A stretch of DNA of 64,000 nt from Vibrio astriarenae (GTDB lineage Bacteria; Pseudomonadota; Gammaproteobacteria; Enterobacterales; Vibrionaceae), in the NCBI RefSeq assembly GCF_010587385.1, contig NZ_CP047475.1, positions 1,674,001-1,738,000 of the forward strand, written 5' to 3'. The position numbers and the translations under genes were made by a program. Below, in pieces: positions 7,602-17,466 of this stretch. Numbering within the stretch: the first letter of the stretch is position 1; each line of letters starts with the position of its first letter. Under the pieces are notes generated by a model. That model was given only the letters and a program-made list of their open reading frames with translations. It was not told the DNA's origin and ran no database searches.

Positions 7602-8861
7602 ATGTTCAAACTAAAACCACTTTTGGTAGCAACAGCAGTATGCTGTGTTTCTCTATCAAGTCTTGCCAATGCAGAAACAACTGTTCGTATGATGCACATC
7701 GAAACTGATCCAAACGTACTTGGAATTTGGCAAGATGTTGCTAAAGATTTTGAGGCTCAGAACCCTGACATCAAAATTAATATTGAGTTTCTAGAAAACG
7801 AAGCGTTCAAAGCTAAGTTACCTACCCTTCTTCAGTCGAACCAACGCCCAGACCTCTTCTACAGCTGGGGTGGTGGTAACTTCCAAGTACGAGCAGATGC
7901 TGGATTACTTGAAGATATGACAGGTTATTCTGCGACGCTTAACGATGAGTTATCACAAGCAGGTATGAATGCATTCCGTATCGACGATAAGCAATACGGT
8001 GCCCCTTACATGGTTAGCCAGGTGGGCTTTTGGTACAACAAAAAGCTCTTTAAGCAAGCTGGTGTTGATGGTGACTCAATTAAAACTTGGGATCAGTTCC
8101 TAACAGCCGTTGAGCAACTTAAAGCGGCTGGCATCACGCCTATTGCCGTCGGCGGTGCTGACAAGTGGCCTATGCACTTCTACTGGAGCTACCTGGTCAT
8201 GCGCTCTGTAGGCCAAGAGGAATTCAATAACGCAATGCTCGACAAGGGCGAAGGTTTCGAAAGTGAAGCATTCGTGCGAGCAGGCGCTGAGTTGAAGCGT
8301 TTGGCTGATTTGGAACCATTCCAACCAGGCTTTATGGCGGCGGGATACGGTGAATCAGCAGGTCTATTTGGTGACCAAAAAGCCGCAATTCACTTAATGG
8401 GCGATTGGGACTACAACTTCCAAGCGCAACAAGCTGTCGACAAAATTGGTGTTGTTGATGCTGACCTTGGGTTTATGAACTTCCCTACCCTTAAAGATGG
8501 TCAAGGAGATGCGTCTGACACTTTAGGTGGTATCAATGGATTTGCTTTCGCCAAAGGTGCAAAACCAGAAGCAGCTAAATGGCTCGAGTTCTTCCTAAAC
8601 AAGCAGTCACAAACAAAACTTGCTGAAATCGACCAAATCATTCCTGTCGCGAAAGGGGCAGACCAAGGTCTGAAAAACCCATTCAAGCAGCAGATTTCAC
8701 AAACCATCGCAGAAGCACAATGGCACCAGGTGTTCTTTGACCAAGCGTTGGGCGCTGACGTAGGTGGTGTGGTTAACGATATCTCTGTAGGCATCGTTAA
8801 TGGTGATATAACGCCACGTGAAGCCGCTGAGCAGGTTCAAGAAGCATGGGAAATGCGCTAA
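7602..8861 (+). CDS. Sugar ABC transporter substrate-binding protein
   Basis: The 419-residue periplasmic binding protein is of the MalE/UgpB-type (family 1 extracellular solute-binding proteins). It has a Sec signal peptide cleaved near Ala24 (SLANA), the family opening with a long helix (LGIWQDVAKDFEAQNPDI), a Trp-rich sugar face (YSWGGGNF, KWPMHFYWSY) and the GFAFAKGAKPEAAKWLEFF helix of the C-terminal lobe. It is followed by two permeases, an ATPase and a GH26-type lipoprotein, so the ligand is probably an oligosaccharide released by that enzyme. Two CRP-like sites lie upstream. A large hairpin after the gene probably keeps its expression above that of the permeases. Confidence 0.9.
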   Translation: MFKLKPLLVATAVCCVSLSSLANAETTVRMMHIETDPNVLGIWQDVAKDFEAQNPDIKINIEFLENEAFKAKLPTLLQSNQRPDLFYSWGGGNFQVRADAGLLEDMTGYSATLNDELSQAGMNAFRIDDKQYGAPYMVSQVGFWYNKKLFKQAGVDGDSIKTWDQFLTAVEQLKAAGITPIAVGGADKWPMHFYWSYLVMRSVGQEEFNNAMLDKGEGFESEAFVRAGAELKRLADLEPFQPGFMAAGYGESAGLFGDQKAAIHLMGDWDYNFQAQQAVDKIGVVDADLGFMNFPTLKDGQGDASDTLGGINGFAFAKGAKPEAAKWLEFFLNKQSQTKLAEIDQIIPVAKGADQGLKNPFKQQISQTIAEAQWHQVFFDQALGADVGGVVNDISVGIVNGDITPREAAEQVQEAWEMR

Positions 8862-8887
8862 TTAAGCGAGTTTAAGCACAGCAGTAC

Positions 8888-8940
8888 AAAGCTGGTTGAT
8901 TTTGTCTAATTTAGACTTCGTTCACCCATTAACCAGCTTT
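8888..8940 (+). promoter_or_regulatory. Intra-operon hairpin after the binding-protein gene
   Basis: AAAGCTGGTT (8888-8897) pairs with AACCAGCTTT (8931-8940), enclosing a smaller hairpin GTCTAA/TTAGAC (8904-8916). It lies in the 103-bp gap between the binding-protein and first permease genes and has little T-tract. This is the position where maltose-type operons often carry partial terminators or RNA-stabilising hairpins. Confidence 0.6.
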
Positions 8941-8964
8941 GATTCTGCATGATAAGGATATGTT

Positions 8965-9918
8965 ATGAGTGATAAGTTAGCAGCTACGATTAGCGCACCT
9001 CAAGAGTCCGGTTCGAACAAGTTTTCCTCTTGGCTAAGAGAGAAAAACCATGGTAACCGTTTATTGACTTTACTGTTTTTTTTACCACCAGCGCTATTGC
9101 TGTTTACAACTTTTGTAATTTTACCACTAGGTGAAGCGGGCTATTACAGCTTCTTTAAGTGGAACGGTTATGGTGAACCAACCAATTTTATTCATTTTGA
9201 TAACTATGTTCGTTTGTTTAAGCACAGTGCGTTTGAAACAGCGGCATGGAATACAGGTAAGATAATTCTCGTTTCATTGGTTATCCAGCTTCCGCTTGCG
9301 CTTGTCGTTGCGCTTAGTATCTATAAGCAAAGCTGGTCCAACAGTGTTTTTAGATTGATTTTCTTTTTGCCATACATCTTAGCGGAAGTTGTTGCGGGTC
9401 TTATTTGGCGCTTCGTCTTCGATGGTGATTACGGAATGATGGCTGGTATCGCTGAGTCATTAGGCACTGACCCGTGGTATATATTGGCCGATCGCGACTG
9501 GGCATTTACGGCAATCCTTGTGGTTATTGTTTGGAAGTACTTTGGTTTCCATATGATGATTTACATCGCCGCGCTTCAAAGCGTTCCGAAGGATCTCATT
9601 GAAGCCTCAAAGCTTGATGGTGCAAGCAAGTTACAAACGATTTTCCATGTCAAAATTCCGCTCATAGCGTCTGGAATCAAGGTTTCGATCTTCTTCAGTA
9701 TCCTTGGTGCTCTGCAGACGTTCGACTTGATAATGCCATTGACGGGAGGTGGACCATCTCACACAAGTCACTCTCTCGTAAGTTACTTGTACACCTTCGG
9801 TATCACTCGAATGAATATCGGCTTTGGTAGTGCGATTGGTGTTGTGTTGTTCATCGTTTGCGTCGTATTCGCATTCACTTATCAAAATACGATCATGAAA
9901 GATCAACAGAATAACTAA
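8965..9918 (+). CDS. Sugar ABC transporter permease 1 (MalF-type)
   Basis: The 317-residue inner-membrane permease belongs to the carbohydrate uptake 1 family, with about six transmembrane helices after a 35-residue cytosolic N-terminus. The EAA loop that contacts the ATPase begins at Glu213 (EASKLDGAS...IP). A normal MalF-like second permease gene follows after 10 nt. The ATG has AAGGA upstream. Together with the next permease it should form the heterodimeric channel of the importer. Confidence 0.9.
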   Translation: MSDKLAATISAPQESGSNKFSSWLREKNHGNRLLTLLFFLPPALLLFTTFVILPLGEAGYYSFFKWNGYGEPTNFIHFDNYVRLFKHSAFETAAWNTGKIILVSLVIQLPLALVVALSIYKQSWSNSVFRLIFFLPYILAEVVAGLIWRFVFDGDYGMMAGIAESLGTDPWYILADRDWAFTAILVVIVWKYFGFHMMIYIAALQSVPKDLIEASKLDGASKLQTIFHVKIPLIASGIKVSIFFSILGALQTFDLIMPLTGGGPSHTSHSLVSYLYTFGITRMNIGFGSAIGVVLFIVCVVFAFTYQNTIMKDQQNN

Positions 9919-9928
9919 GGAAAAAGGC

Positions 9929-10756
9929 ATGGATAAATTAAAAAACATTCAATGGATTCGGCTCATATTTTTGATGCTGGTCGCCGGCTTTGTACTAATG
10001 CCTATGATCGCGACCTTGTTTGGTGGTTTTAAAAGCCTAGGTGAGCTTCGTACTAACCCATTTGGTATTCCAGAAGTCTGGGAATTAGAACACTACGCAA
10101 CCGTATTTGCCGATGGTTCTATCTGGCGTTTAATGAAGAACTCATTAGTTATCGCAGGTCTCTCGGTTGCACTGACGCTCATCATTGGCACTATGACTGC
10201 GTTCACGTTCTCTCATATAAAATTTGCTGGTTACAACTATGTATACAGCTATTTTTTAATGGGCATGATGTTTCCCGCAGCTGCAGCAATACTTCCTTTA
10301 TTTCTAAGAATACGTGACTTATCACTTTTAGACACATTGCCGGGTATTGTCATTCCTCAAGTAGCCTTTGGTCTTGGCTTCAGTATTCTTTTGTTCAGAA
10401 CTTTCTTCGAACAATTACCAAAGGAGCTTTTTGACGCTGCTCGTGTCGATGGTTGTAGTTACGCACGTTTTTACCTACACATCATCCTCCCTCTCTCAAC
10501 GCCAATACTTGCAACCGTTGGAGTGTTTGTCCTTGTCGGCAGTTGGAACAACTACTTACTACCTCTCTTGGTACTGAACACAGAAGAAATGTATCCGTGG
10601 ACACTGGGTATCATGCAGTATCGCGGTGAATACGGTATCGCATGGAACAAGATTCTCGCTTACGTATCAGTGACGATCACGCCGGCAATTGTGTTCTTCT
10701 TACTTGCACAAAAATACATTGTAGCCGGATTGACCGGTGGCGCAGTTAAAGGTTAA
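9929..10756 (+). CDS. Sugar ABC transporter permease 2 (MalG-type)
   Basis: The 275-residue inner-membrane permease pairs with the preceding gene product. About six hydrophobic helices are visible, with the EAA motif starting at Asp169 (DAARVDGCSYARF...LP), which docks onto the ATPase. It lies 10 nt after the first permease and 16 nt before the ATPase, so translation is probably coupled. The length is usual for MalG-type subunits. Confidence 0.9.
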   Translation: MDKLKNIQWIRLIFLMLVAGFVLMPMIATLFGGFKSLGELRTNPFGIPEVWELEHYATVFADGSIWRLMKNSLVIAGLSVALTLIIGTMTAFTFSHIKFAGYNYVYSYFLMGMMFPAAAAILPLFLRIRDLSLLDTLPGIVIPQVAFGLGFSILLFRTFFEQLPKELFDAARVDGCSYARFYLHIILPLSTPILATVGVFVLVGSWNNYLLPLLVLNTEEMYPWTLGIMQYRGEYGIAWNKILAYVSVTITPAIVFFLLAQKYIVAGLTGGAVKG

Positions 10757-10772
10757 TAGAAAGGAAATTATA

Positions 10773-11870
10773 ATGGCTTCAGTCTCTTTTAAAAACGTAG
10801 ACAAAATCTATCCAGGTAACGTTCACATCGTCAAAAAATTCAACTTAGATATCAAAGACGGTGAGTTTATTGTTTTTCTTGGTCCATCGGGCTGTGGTAA
10901 GTCAACAACGCTAAGAATGCTTGCTGGTCTAGAGGACATCTCTGGCGGTGAAGTATCAATCAATGGCAAAGTGGTGAATAACCTTGAGCCTAAAGATCGT
11001 GATATCGCAATGGTGTTCCAAAGCTACGCACTTTACCCTCATATGTCTGTGTACGACAACATCGCTTTTGCGCTTAAACTCGCTGGTGAGTCTAAGCAGA
11101 GCATCGAAGAAAAAGTCCGTCCCGTTGCCGATATGCTCCAGCTTACACCGCTACTCGATCGTAAGCCAAAAGTACTTTCAGGGGGCCAACGCCAGCGCGT
11201 TGCAATGGGCCGTGCGATGGTTCGTACCCCTGAAGTGTTCTTGTTTGACGAACCACTGTCTAACCTTGATGCGAAACTCCGCAATGCAATGCGTAGTGAA
11301 ATCAAAGCTCTGCATAAAAAGCTTAAGAAAACCACTATCTATGTGACACACGATCAGGTAGAGGCAATGACACTTGCCGATCGCATCGTCATTCTCCGTG
11401 ACGGTGAAGTGGAGCAAATAGGTACACCTAAAGAAATCTACCAAAAACCCGCCAATAAGTTTGTAGCAGGCTTTATTGGAAGTCCAACAATGAACCTAAT
11501 GTCTGCAGACCTAACAAATAATGACAATGGTTGGGGAATTGACCTTGCTGGTCAGAGATTGCCACTTCTAGGACGCGTCGACGAGCCAAACGCAGAGCAA
11601 AGAGTCACTATGGGCATCCGTCCAAGTGATGTTCACCTATCACCTGAGTTGCTCGACAAGCCGATTGAGGTAGATGTTACCGTTGAAAGCTACGAGCTTC
11701 TTGGCTCAACGATTCAGATTCTAAATCGATTCGGTGATAACCAATTGGTTGTCGAGGCACCTTCGACTCAGACTGTGGAAGAAGGCCAAACGATGAAACT
11801 GTATCTTGATAGCGAACAACTGCACGTCTTCAATACGCAAAGTGAAAGTGCGATTTACGACAATCACTAA
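10773..11870 (+). CDS. Sugar ABC transporter ATPase (MalK/UgpC/MsmK-type)
   Basis: The 365-residue ATPase powers the sugar importer. Walker A is GPSGCGKST (37-45), the ABC signature LSGGQRQ (136-142), Walker B VFLFDEP (156-162), and an H-loop His sits in YVTHDQ. The C-terminal third is the TOBE-type regulatory domain of MalK/UgpC proteins (GIRPSDVHLS). The start is the ATG at 10773 with GAAAGGAA upstream; an earlier in-frame GTG inside the permease gene is less likely. A hairpin terminator follows the stop, although the GH26 gene lies on the same strand shortly beyond. Confidence 0.9.
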   Translation: MASVSFKNVDKIYPGNVHIVKKFNLDIKDGEFIVFLGPSGCGKSTTLRMLAGLEDISGGEVSINGKVVNNLEPKDRDIAMVFQSYALYPHMSVYDNIAFALKLAGESKQSIEEKVRPVADMLQLTPLLDRKPKVLSGGQRQRVAMGRAMVRTPEVFLFDEPLSNLDAKLRNAMRSEIKALHKKLKKTTIYVTHDQVEAMTLADRIVILRDGEVEQIGTPKEIYQKPANKFVAGFIGSPTMNLMSADLTNNDNGWGIDLAGQRLPLLGRVDEPNAEQRVTMGIRPSDVHLSPELLDKPIEVDVTVESYELLGSTIQILNRFGDNQLVVEAPSTQTVEEGQTMKLYLDSEQLHVFNTQSESAIYDNH

Positions 11871-11884
11871 GCGTCACTCCCTTG

Positions 11885-11910
11885 GCCCATGCTTGCATGG
11901 GTCTTTTTTT
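11885..11910 (+). terminator. Terminator after the sugar ABC ATPase
   Basis: CCCATG (11886-11891) pairs with CATGGG (11896-11901), followed by TC and seven T. It separates the transporter genes from the GH26-type lipoprotein gene, so the latter is either read through or has its own weak promoter. Confidence 0.75.
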
Positions 11911-11938
11911 GTTTTCATTTCAAGAATAAGGAGAAGAA

Positions 11939-13378
11939 ATGAAACATTACCTTATAGCACTACTGAGTTGCTCACTGCTTTCCGCTTGCTCAACAACGGT
12001 CAGCGAGAGTTTACAACGCGTCTCAGACCCTGATATACCCACCAACATCAGACTATTCGTTGGCCAAGACCTGGGGTCTGTAGGTGGCCTAGAGGAATAC
12101 AATCAAGGTTATGTGGACTATTTTGGCGTCCCAGCCGGAGTCACTATCTACACCAGTTTAGAGTCACTGGAAGGACTCACCTCCAAAGTGAACTATGGCG
12201 CTGGCGATAGCCATGCCGACCTTTATCTCACTTCATCTTCCTTTGACGATGTCGACATTGCAATGGGGCTTAACCTTGTCAATCAACTCGATAAAGTGAA
12301 CAGTGGACAACTAGACCAAAACCTAGCGGCCCTCTCTGACTGGATAAAAAGATCTAATCGAAAAGTATACCTGAGGATAGGTTATGAGTATGAGGGAGCA
12401 TGGAACGGCTACGAGCCTGAAGCGTACAAACAAGCCTATCGTCATATTGTCTCGACACTAGAGAAAGCTCAAACGAGCAACGTTGAATATGTTTGGCAAT
12501 CCAGTGGCTATGAAGAGGACCGAGACAATCTCTTACGCTATTACCCTGGAGATGGTTATGTAGACTGGATGTCCTACTCCTACTTTAATCATGACCCTAA
12601 AGAAGCAGGAAAAGAAACACTTCAACTTGCGAGAGAAAAAAACAAGCCAGTGATGATCGCAGAAGTCACCCCTAGAGGGGCCGACCTCCTTCTCGATGAT
12701 GGTGAGGAGCTATGGAAAACATGGTTTGTGCCTTTTTTAGCCCATATAAAAGATAACCAAGATAGCATTAAAATCGTCGCATATATTAATGCTCTATGGG
12801 ATGAGCAGCCTATGTGGGAAGGTCAAGGTTGGGGAGATAGCCGACTTCAAGCCAATCTATACTTAGCCACGAAATGGAGAAGGACTCTTAAAAGGGAAGG
12901 CTGGGAAGTGAAAACAACGGTAGCCCCCCCTCCTATTTTTATCCTCCCAGACGATTACGAAGAGAGAAAACAGGCTAGGAACAAAAACCAAGAAGCTCTG
13001 ATTCCTGATGAGAAGCAATCCCAAGCTGAAGATGCCATTCCCAAAGGGAATGCACGCATCTATCCAGACTCTGCGGCAGTTGGAGGACAGGGTATCGCCT
13101 ACATTTATCAAGAAGGGGATGGTCTTCTGTTTAAAGAGGTTACGCAGTCCAACTACCTCATTGTGCGTTATGCCTCAGAGCGCTCAGGCACGATAGGTTT
13201 AGCCGTAAATGGCATACGAAAATACGACCTTCAATTTGAAAGCACGGGCTCATGGGTCGGCAATTACAACACGATTGAGCTGATGGTCGACATCCCAAAT
13301 AAATCCGATGTTGAAATCATTTGGAACGATGGAGATAGCGCACTCAACATAGATTATCTGGTCTTTGATCGTCGCTAA
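11939..13378 (+). CDS. GH26-type glycoside hydrolase lipoprotein with CBM-like domain
   Basis: The 479-residue lipoprotein has a lipobox ending at Cys17 (LLSAC) and Ser at +2, suggesting an outer-membrane anchor. Residues about 35-315 look like a GH26 (clan A) barrel of the type seen in beta-1,3-xylanases: [22 protein letters not shown] with the likely acid/base Glu150, [21 protein letters not shown], and [11 protein letters not shown] with the likely nucleophile Glu242. A charged linker (about 345-385) leads to a C-terminal beta-sandwich (about 390-479) ending LNIDYLVF, like CBM6/35 domains. It probably cuts a polysaccharide or large oligosaccharide for the neighbouring importer. Substrate (beta-1,3-xylan, mannan or other) is inference. 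AAGGAG precedes the ATG. Confidence 0.75.
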   Translation: MKHYLIALLSCSLLSACSTTVSESLQRVSDPDIPTNIRLFVGQDLGSVGGLEEYNQGYVDYFGVPAGVTIYTSLESLEGLTSKVNYGAGDSHADLYLTSSSFDDVDIAMGLNLVNQLDKVNSGQLDQNLAALSDWIKRSNRKVYLRIGYEYEGAWNGYEPEAYKQAYRHIVSTLEKAQTSNVEYVWQSSGYEEDRDNLLRYYPGDGYVDWMSYSYFNHDPKEAGKETLQLAREKNKPVMIAEVTPRGADLLLDDGEELWKTWFVPFLAHIKDNQDSIKIVAYINALWDEQPMWEGQGWGDSRLQANLYLATKWRRTLKREGWEVKTTVAPPPIFILPDDYEERKQARNKNQEALIPDEKQSQAEDAIPKGNARIYPDSAAVGGQGIAYIYQEGDGLLFKEVTQSNYLIVRYASERSGTIGLAVNGIRKYDLQFESTGSWVGNYNTIELMVDIPNKSDVEIIWNDGDSALNIDYLVFDRR

Positions 13379-13437
13379 ATTTCAAGCCCCCACCTTGGGG
13401 GCACTTTACCCTACATTTTGTTTATTGGCGGTTAGCT

Positions 13438-15441
13438 ATGAATTCAATCGTAAATAGAATGATAGTCTCTTTTGTACTATTGATAACTTTAATCTCTGCC
13501 GTGTCAGTCGTTGCTTTCATCACTTCTGAACTACTAAGTAGCACTGTGACCAGTATCGAGCGTGATGCGATTAACGTTGCGAAAAGTGCAACGATATTGA
13601 GAACCTCCGTCGCGAAAGCCACGACGTCTACCCTTCTCTTTCAATTTCCAAACTCTGAAATAGCCGATTTAGGCGTATTAGAAGAAGTTAATGCTAAGCA
13701 TCAAGAAGCGTTAGACAACATCGAAATTATTGAAGAACTTCGATACTTGCCTGTTATTCAATCTCTGTTTGTCTTTCTGTCACCTGAAGAGAACGGGGCA
13801 TTTTCCTCACTACTGAGTGAGTACCTTACTTTGTTGACTGAGTTAATATACTCGAAAGAGAGAGTAGCAAACGCAGAGCAGGCAGCTTTTGTGAGTGCCA
13901 TGATATATGAACAGCAATCTCGAGCTATCCTCGCTTCGCTTGAGAAACTCCCAACGAGCGGTGCGTTGGGCCAAAGAGATATTACATTTCTTAGCTTTCA
14001 CGCAAGCGCATCTAATCAATTAATTAATAACATCCTCATCCAACTTTCAACCGACCAGGTATGGGTAGTCAAATCTAATCTCGACCGACATACTCGAATG
14101 CTTGAACGAAAAATCGAGTTCATCGCAAAAGACTCACCCAAGACTGCTGACAAGATCAGAAATATACTCTCTCCAATGCTCGAAACAATTGAAGCTGATG
14201 ATGGAATGCTGGCACAGCATCTTTACAAATTAGATCAACGGGACTTGCAAGCCAGTCATAACCAAGAAGTCATGAATGTCGGTCATGCTCTGGAACAGCA
14301 ACTCCAATTACTTGATGAACGTGTGAACGAACATAGTCAGCAACTCATCAATGAATCAACTCATGTTGCACAACGTAATCAAAAAATGGTCTCTGTACTG
14401 TTGATTAGCTCACTTCTAATTGCCCTTGCGACCGGTATCTATTTGACTAATACGATTAGAACTTCGATTAAAACGCTAAAACTGGCTCTAGAAAAGCTTG
14501 CACAGAGAAAGTTAAACGAAACACCTATTGTGGTGGGTAAAGACGAATTTGGTACCTTGGCTAAAGAAACCAACGCCGTACAGTATGAACTAATGAATGC
14601 GGTCGCTACATTGAGTGAAAGCTCCCATCAATTGATGACGCTGACTGAAACACTCTCTACGGATTCTGCTCATGCACTCGCGCAAACTGACCAACAATCT
14701 CTGCACGTAAATGAAATGACAGCCGCTATAGAGCAGATGAATAGCGCTATTTCTGAAGTTGGCGAATCTGCTAATCTCACTCTTGAAGTGGTTGAGCGCA
14801 CGCTTAGCGGCGGCTTAGAATGTCAGCAGGCAACGCACCAAAGTATTGAGGCGATACAGTCTTTAGAGAAACAGCTTGTCGATATCAATCAAAGAGTAGA
14901 AGCACTGACTCAGCAAAGCCAAAGTGTGGAATCTGTCGTTTCCGTTATCCATAACATTTCAGAGCAGACAAACCTACTGGCACTCAATGCGGCGATAGAA
15001 TCAGCACGCGCTGGCGAGTTTGGTCGAGGCTTCTCCGTCGTAGCCAATGAAGTCAGGACACTTGCGGAAAAAACACGTGAGTCAACCGGCACTATTCAAA
15101 CGACACTGCAAGCGCTCAATGAAGAAATTCAATTTGTTGCCAGTGACATTAAAAAGAGTGTGGATTTTTCAACGGTAAATGCACAAGCATCGCATCGCGT
15201 CGGCCAATTGAATGACTCGCTCCTTAGTGAAATATCGGGCATTAAAGACATGACGGCACAAGTAAGCTGTGCAACGGAAGAGCAGAGTATGGCGTGTGAT
15301 TCGATTTTGAATAATATCAAAGCGGTTAACCAAGCCTCAGCGAGTATTGCTTCCCTCACCAAAAGCAGTGATGAGCAATGCAAAGAGCTCGTCTCATTAT
15401 CGAAATCGAACCAAAGCTTAGTTGGGCGATTTACTTTATAG
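13438..15441 (+). CDS. Methyl-accepting chemotaxis protein
   Basis: The 667-residue transmembrane chemoreceptor has TM1 at about 8-30, a large helical periplasmic sensor (about 31-315), TM2 at about 318-340, a HAMP domain, and a cytoplasmic signalling coiled coil. The conserved hairpin tip, [19 protein letters not shown] followed by [12 protein letters not shown], lies at about 507-535. There is no C-terminal CheR-tethering pentapeptide. The sensor shows no PAS/Cache motif I recognise. It lies 59 nt after the GH26-type gene on the same strand and ends at a strong terminator, so it probably directs swimming towards the sugar handled by this locus. Confidence 0.9.
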   Translation: MNSIVNRMIVSFVLLITLISAVSVVAFITSELLSSTVTSIERDAINVAKSATILRTSVAKATTSTLLFQFPNSEIADLGVLEEVNAKHQEALDNIEIIEELRYLPVIQSLFVFLSPEENGAFSSLLSEYLTLLTELIYSKERVANAEQAAFVSAMIYEQQSRAILASLEKLPTSGALGQRDITFLSFHASASNQLINNILIQLSTDQVWVVKSNLDRHTRMLERKIEFIAKDSPKTADKIRNILSPMLETIEADDGMLAQHLYKLDQRDLQASHNQEVMNVGHALEQQLQLLDERVNEHSQQLINESTHVAQRNQKMVSVLLISSLLIALATGIYLTNTIRTSIKTLKLALEKLAQRKLNETPIVVGKDEFGTLAKETNAVQYELMNAVATLSESSHQLMTLTETLSTDSAHALAQTDQQSLHVNEMTAAIEQMNSAISEVGESANLTLEVVERTLSGGLECQQATHQSIEAIQSLEKQLVDINQRVEALTQQSQSVESVVSVIHNISEQTNLLALNAAIESARAGEFGRGFSVVANEVRTLAEKTRESTGTIQTTLQALNEEIQFVASDIKKSVDFSTVNAQASHRVGQLNDSLLSEISGIKDMTAQVSCATEEQSMACDSILNNIKAVNQASASIASLTKSSDEQCKELVSLSKSNQSLVGRFTL

Positions 15442-15466
15442 TTTTTTCTTATTGAGCTCTAGACTC

Positions 15467-15498
15467 AAAAACGGCGTGACAATGTCACGCCGTTTTTT
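15467..15498 (+). terminator. Strong bidirectional terminator
   Basis: AAAAACGGCGTGAC pairs with GTCACGCCGTTTTT around a 3-nt loop (AAT, 15481-15483). It has T-runs in both directions and serves both the chemoreceptor gene and the convergent acetyltransferase pseudogene. Confidence 0.9.
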
Positions 15499-15514
15499 CT
15501 CATTATCGTAAGTG

Positions 15515-16108
15515 TTATGCGTCAGACGGGAATTCCCACTTGTCGTCTTCAGTAATCTCTCTCACCATTCGGCAGGGATTACCGTAAGCAATAACACCAG
15601 CAGGGATATCTTTTGTTACGACACTGCCCGCACCAATGACACTACCATTGCCTATGGTCACGCCAGCACAAACGGTCGTATTAGCCCCTATCCAAACTCT
15701 ATCTTCGACGGTAATTGGCGCTGAATCATACAACCCGCCATCAACGCGCTGTTCTGGATCAATCGCATGCCCTGCACAAGAGAGCACACAACCTGGACCA
15801 ATCATCACACCATGTCCAATGGTCACAGGTGAAGTGTCTAAGATAACCGAGTTGAAGTTTACCAAAGCGCGTCCGAGAAAATGGATATTAAACCCGTAGT
15901 CACAGCGAAATCCCGCTTCAACATTGATGAAATCCGTTACGGTTCCGAACAGTTGCTTATAGATACGCTCTTTGGCTTCTAAGTCACCCGAGTGGGTTTG
16001 GTTAAGTTCAAAGCAAAGATCTTTTGCATTGTCTTTGTATTATAAGTTTGCACGTTCAAAACGATGAACAATACGTTCATCAGATGTACTTTGTTCTAGA
16101 AAAGTCAT
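15515..16108 (-). pseudogene. Sugar O-acetyltransferase (LacA/Maa type) broken by one stop codon
   Basis: Read from the ATG at 16108, the frame encodes a 197-residue maltose/galactoside O-acetyltransferase-like protein. Codon 23 is TAA (16042-16040), inside the conserved start FERANL-stop-YKDNAKDLCFEL. The same frame then continues without a break through the left-handed beta-helix with hexapeptide repeats (VTIGHGVMIGPGCVLS, IEDRVWIGANTTVCAGVTIG), the catalytic His (GHAIDPEQR) and a normal C-terminus. Only the first 22 residues would be made. Restart at an internal TTG (15865) would give 116 residues lacking the N-terminal domain. The cause is a point nonsense mutation or a sequencing error; it is not a frameshift. 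Confidence 0.85.
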
Positions 16109-16213
16109 GCTAGCGCCTGCCTAAGTTGTAGGGTTCGAGTCTATATGTGACAAGTTCAACAGCAACTACACTAGACCTAGTGTCTGATATTGCGTGCTAG
16201 GTCTTTGTTTTAG

Positions 16214-16891
16214 CTACTCTAACTCAACTGGAGGTCGGAAAGTCATCTCATGCATGACCACATCATCAGGCAGCTCTAAAAGCAGTGCAATCGTGTCCGC
16301 GACACTTTTCGGGTGCATATACTGAGGTCGTTCAGCCTCTCTAAAGTTGGTATCCGTGCCACCAGGGAATAGAGACGTGACTTTAATGCCGTGCGGTTGT
16401 GCTTCTTTCATCAAAATGGCACTAAACCCGGCTAGACCTTGCTTCATCGCAGTGTAAACACTCATGGTTTCATTTGCGCGCTTAGCGACCGTCGACACCA
16501 CGTTGATGATTTGCCCTTGTTTTTTCGGCTTCATCACTTTCAATGCTTCACGACTCAAAATAGCAGGCGCTCGCAGGTTAACAGCATACTGATGATCAAA
16601 CTCTTCAATGGTTAACTCATCAATCTCACATTTTCGAGAGTTCATGCCCGCATTATTGATAAGAACGTCCAGAGTACCTAACTTTTCTACCGCAGCCTGG
16701 AACAGATCGACGACTTGCTCCGCATCGGCCAGATCCGCTTGAACAATCTCACACCCAGTCTGTGATTGCAGGGTGGTTAATCGCTCCAAATCGCGGCCGG
16801 AAGCGACCACTTTATGTCCTTTTTCGCACAGTGACTTTGTTAACTCGTAACCAATACCACTTGTTGCACCTGTAACGATGATTGACTTCAT
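16214..16891 (-). CDS. Short-chain dehydrogenase/reductase
   Basis: The 225-residue classical SDR oxidoreductase is cytosolic. The NAD(P)-binding TGATSGIG motif starts at residue 7, ASGRDLERL suggests NADP preference (Arg after the second strand), NNAG follows at about 79-82, and the catalytic Tyr/Lys pair sits in VYTAMKQG, with a Ser in NVVSTVAKR. The substrate cannot be read from sequence. It is monocistronic, between the acetyltransferase pseudogene and the His-rich protein gene. Confidence 0.85.
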   Translation of the reverse strand: MKSIIVTGATSGIGYELTKSLCEKGHKVVASGRDLERLTTLQSQTGCEIVQADLADAEQVVDLFQAAVEKLGTLDVLINNAGMNSRKCEIDELTIEEFDHQYAVNLRAPAILSREALKVMKPKKQGQIINVVSTVAKRANETMSVYTAMKQGLAGFSAILMKEAQPHGIKVTSLFPGGTDTNFREAERPQYMHPKSVADTIALLLELPDDVVMHEMTFRPPVELE

Positions 16892-17148
16892 GATTTACCT
16901 AAGTATTTGTTTGTTGAGTACATAGAAGTCTCGCATATTCGCATGACAATAGTCGCGCTCAATATCCCACTACGAACCATTCCACCCCTCAAAGCATAAC
17001 AAAACATGAATAAGTGTAAGCAATGGTTAACCTCTGACCTTGTAAGCTTCCTTCTGTCAAAGGCTTCACTTTCACTCACTCATGTCTGACAAATACACAT
17101 TGAGCTCGTGAATAATTAGCATCAAAGAAACATCGACAGAGCATAACT

Positions 17149-17460
17149 ATGAAAAAGCTAAAATTAATCCCTGTAATTGCCGTACTAGTCAGCTTGGTAA
17201 GCTTTTCGTCACTCGCTCATCCTCATGGGCACGGTAAGCACAAAGGTAAACATAAGCACAAGCACGGTCATAAAGAAGTGATCGTCGTTAAGAAGTATCA
17301 TCCTTCACCAAAGAAGCGTCCTAAGCATCGTCATTACCACTATAAGCGCATGCCTAAGCACACGACCTACATTAAGATTGGTAACTTCACGTATGCAAAA
17401 GTAGGTGATCATTACTATCAACGTCGTGGCAATAACTACGTCAATGTGATCATCAAATAG
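17149..17460 (+). CDS. Small secreted His/Lys-rich protein
   Basis: The 103-residue protein has a Sec signal peptide (about 1-23, FSSLAH) followed by a stretch extremely rich in His, Lys and Gly (HPHGHGKHKGKHKHKHGHK), then VIVVKKYHPSPKKRPKHRHYHY and a C-terminal Tyr-rich segment (IKIGNFTYAKVGDHYYQRRGNNYV) like the short beta domains of DUF6515-type proteins. The mature protein is very basic and could bind Zn, Ni or Cu in the periplasm, or polyanions. Function is unknown. The ATG has a weak upstream purine tract (ACAGAGC). No metal regulator is adjacent. Confidence 0.7.
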   Translation: MKKLKLIPVIAVLVSLVSFSSLAHPHGHGKHKGKHKHKHGHKEVIVVKKYHPSPKKRPKHRHYHYKRMPKHTTYIKIGNFTYAKVGDHYYQRRGNNYVNVIIK

Positions 17461-17466
17461 CGTTGA

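Noticed and set aside
15515..15865. Short acetyltransferase starting at an internal TTG
   Set aside because: Conserved sequence continues upstream in the same frame past a single TAA to an ATG at 16108, so this is the remnant of a broken full-length gene.
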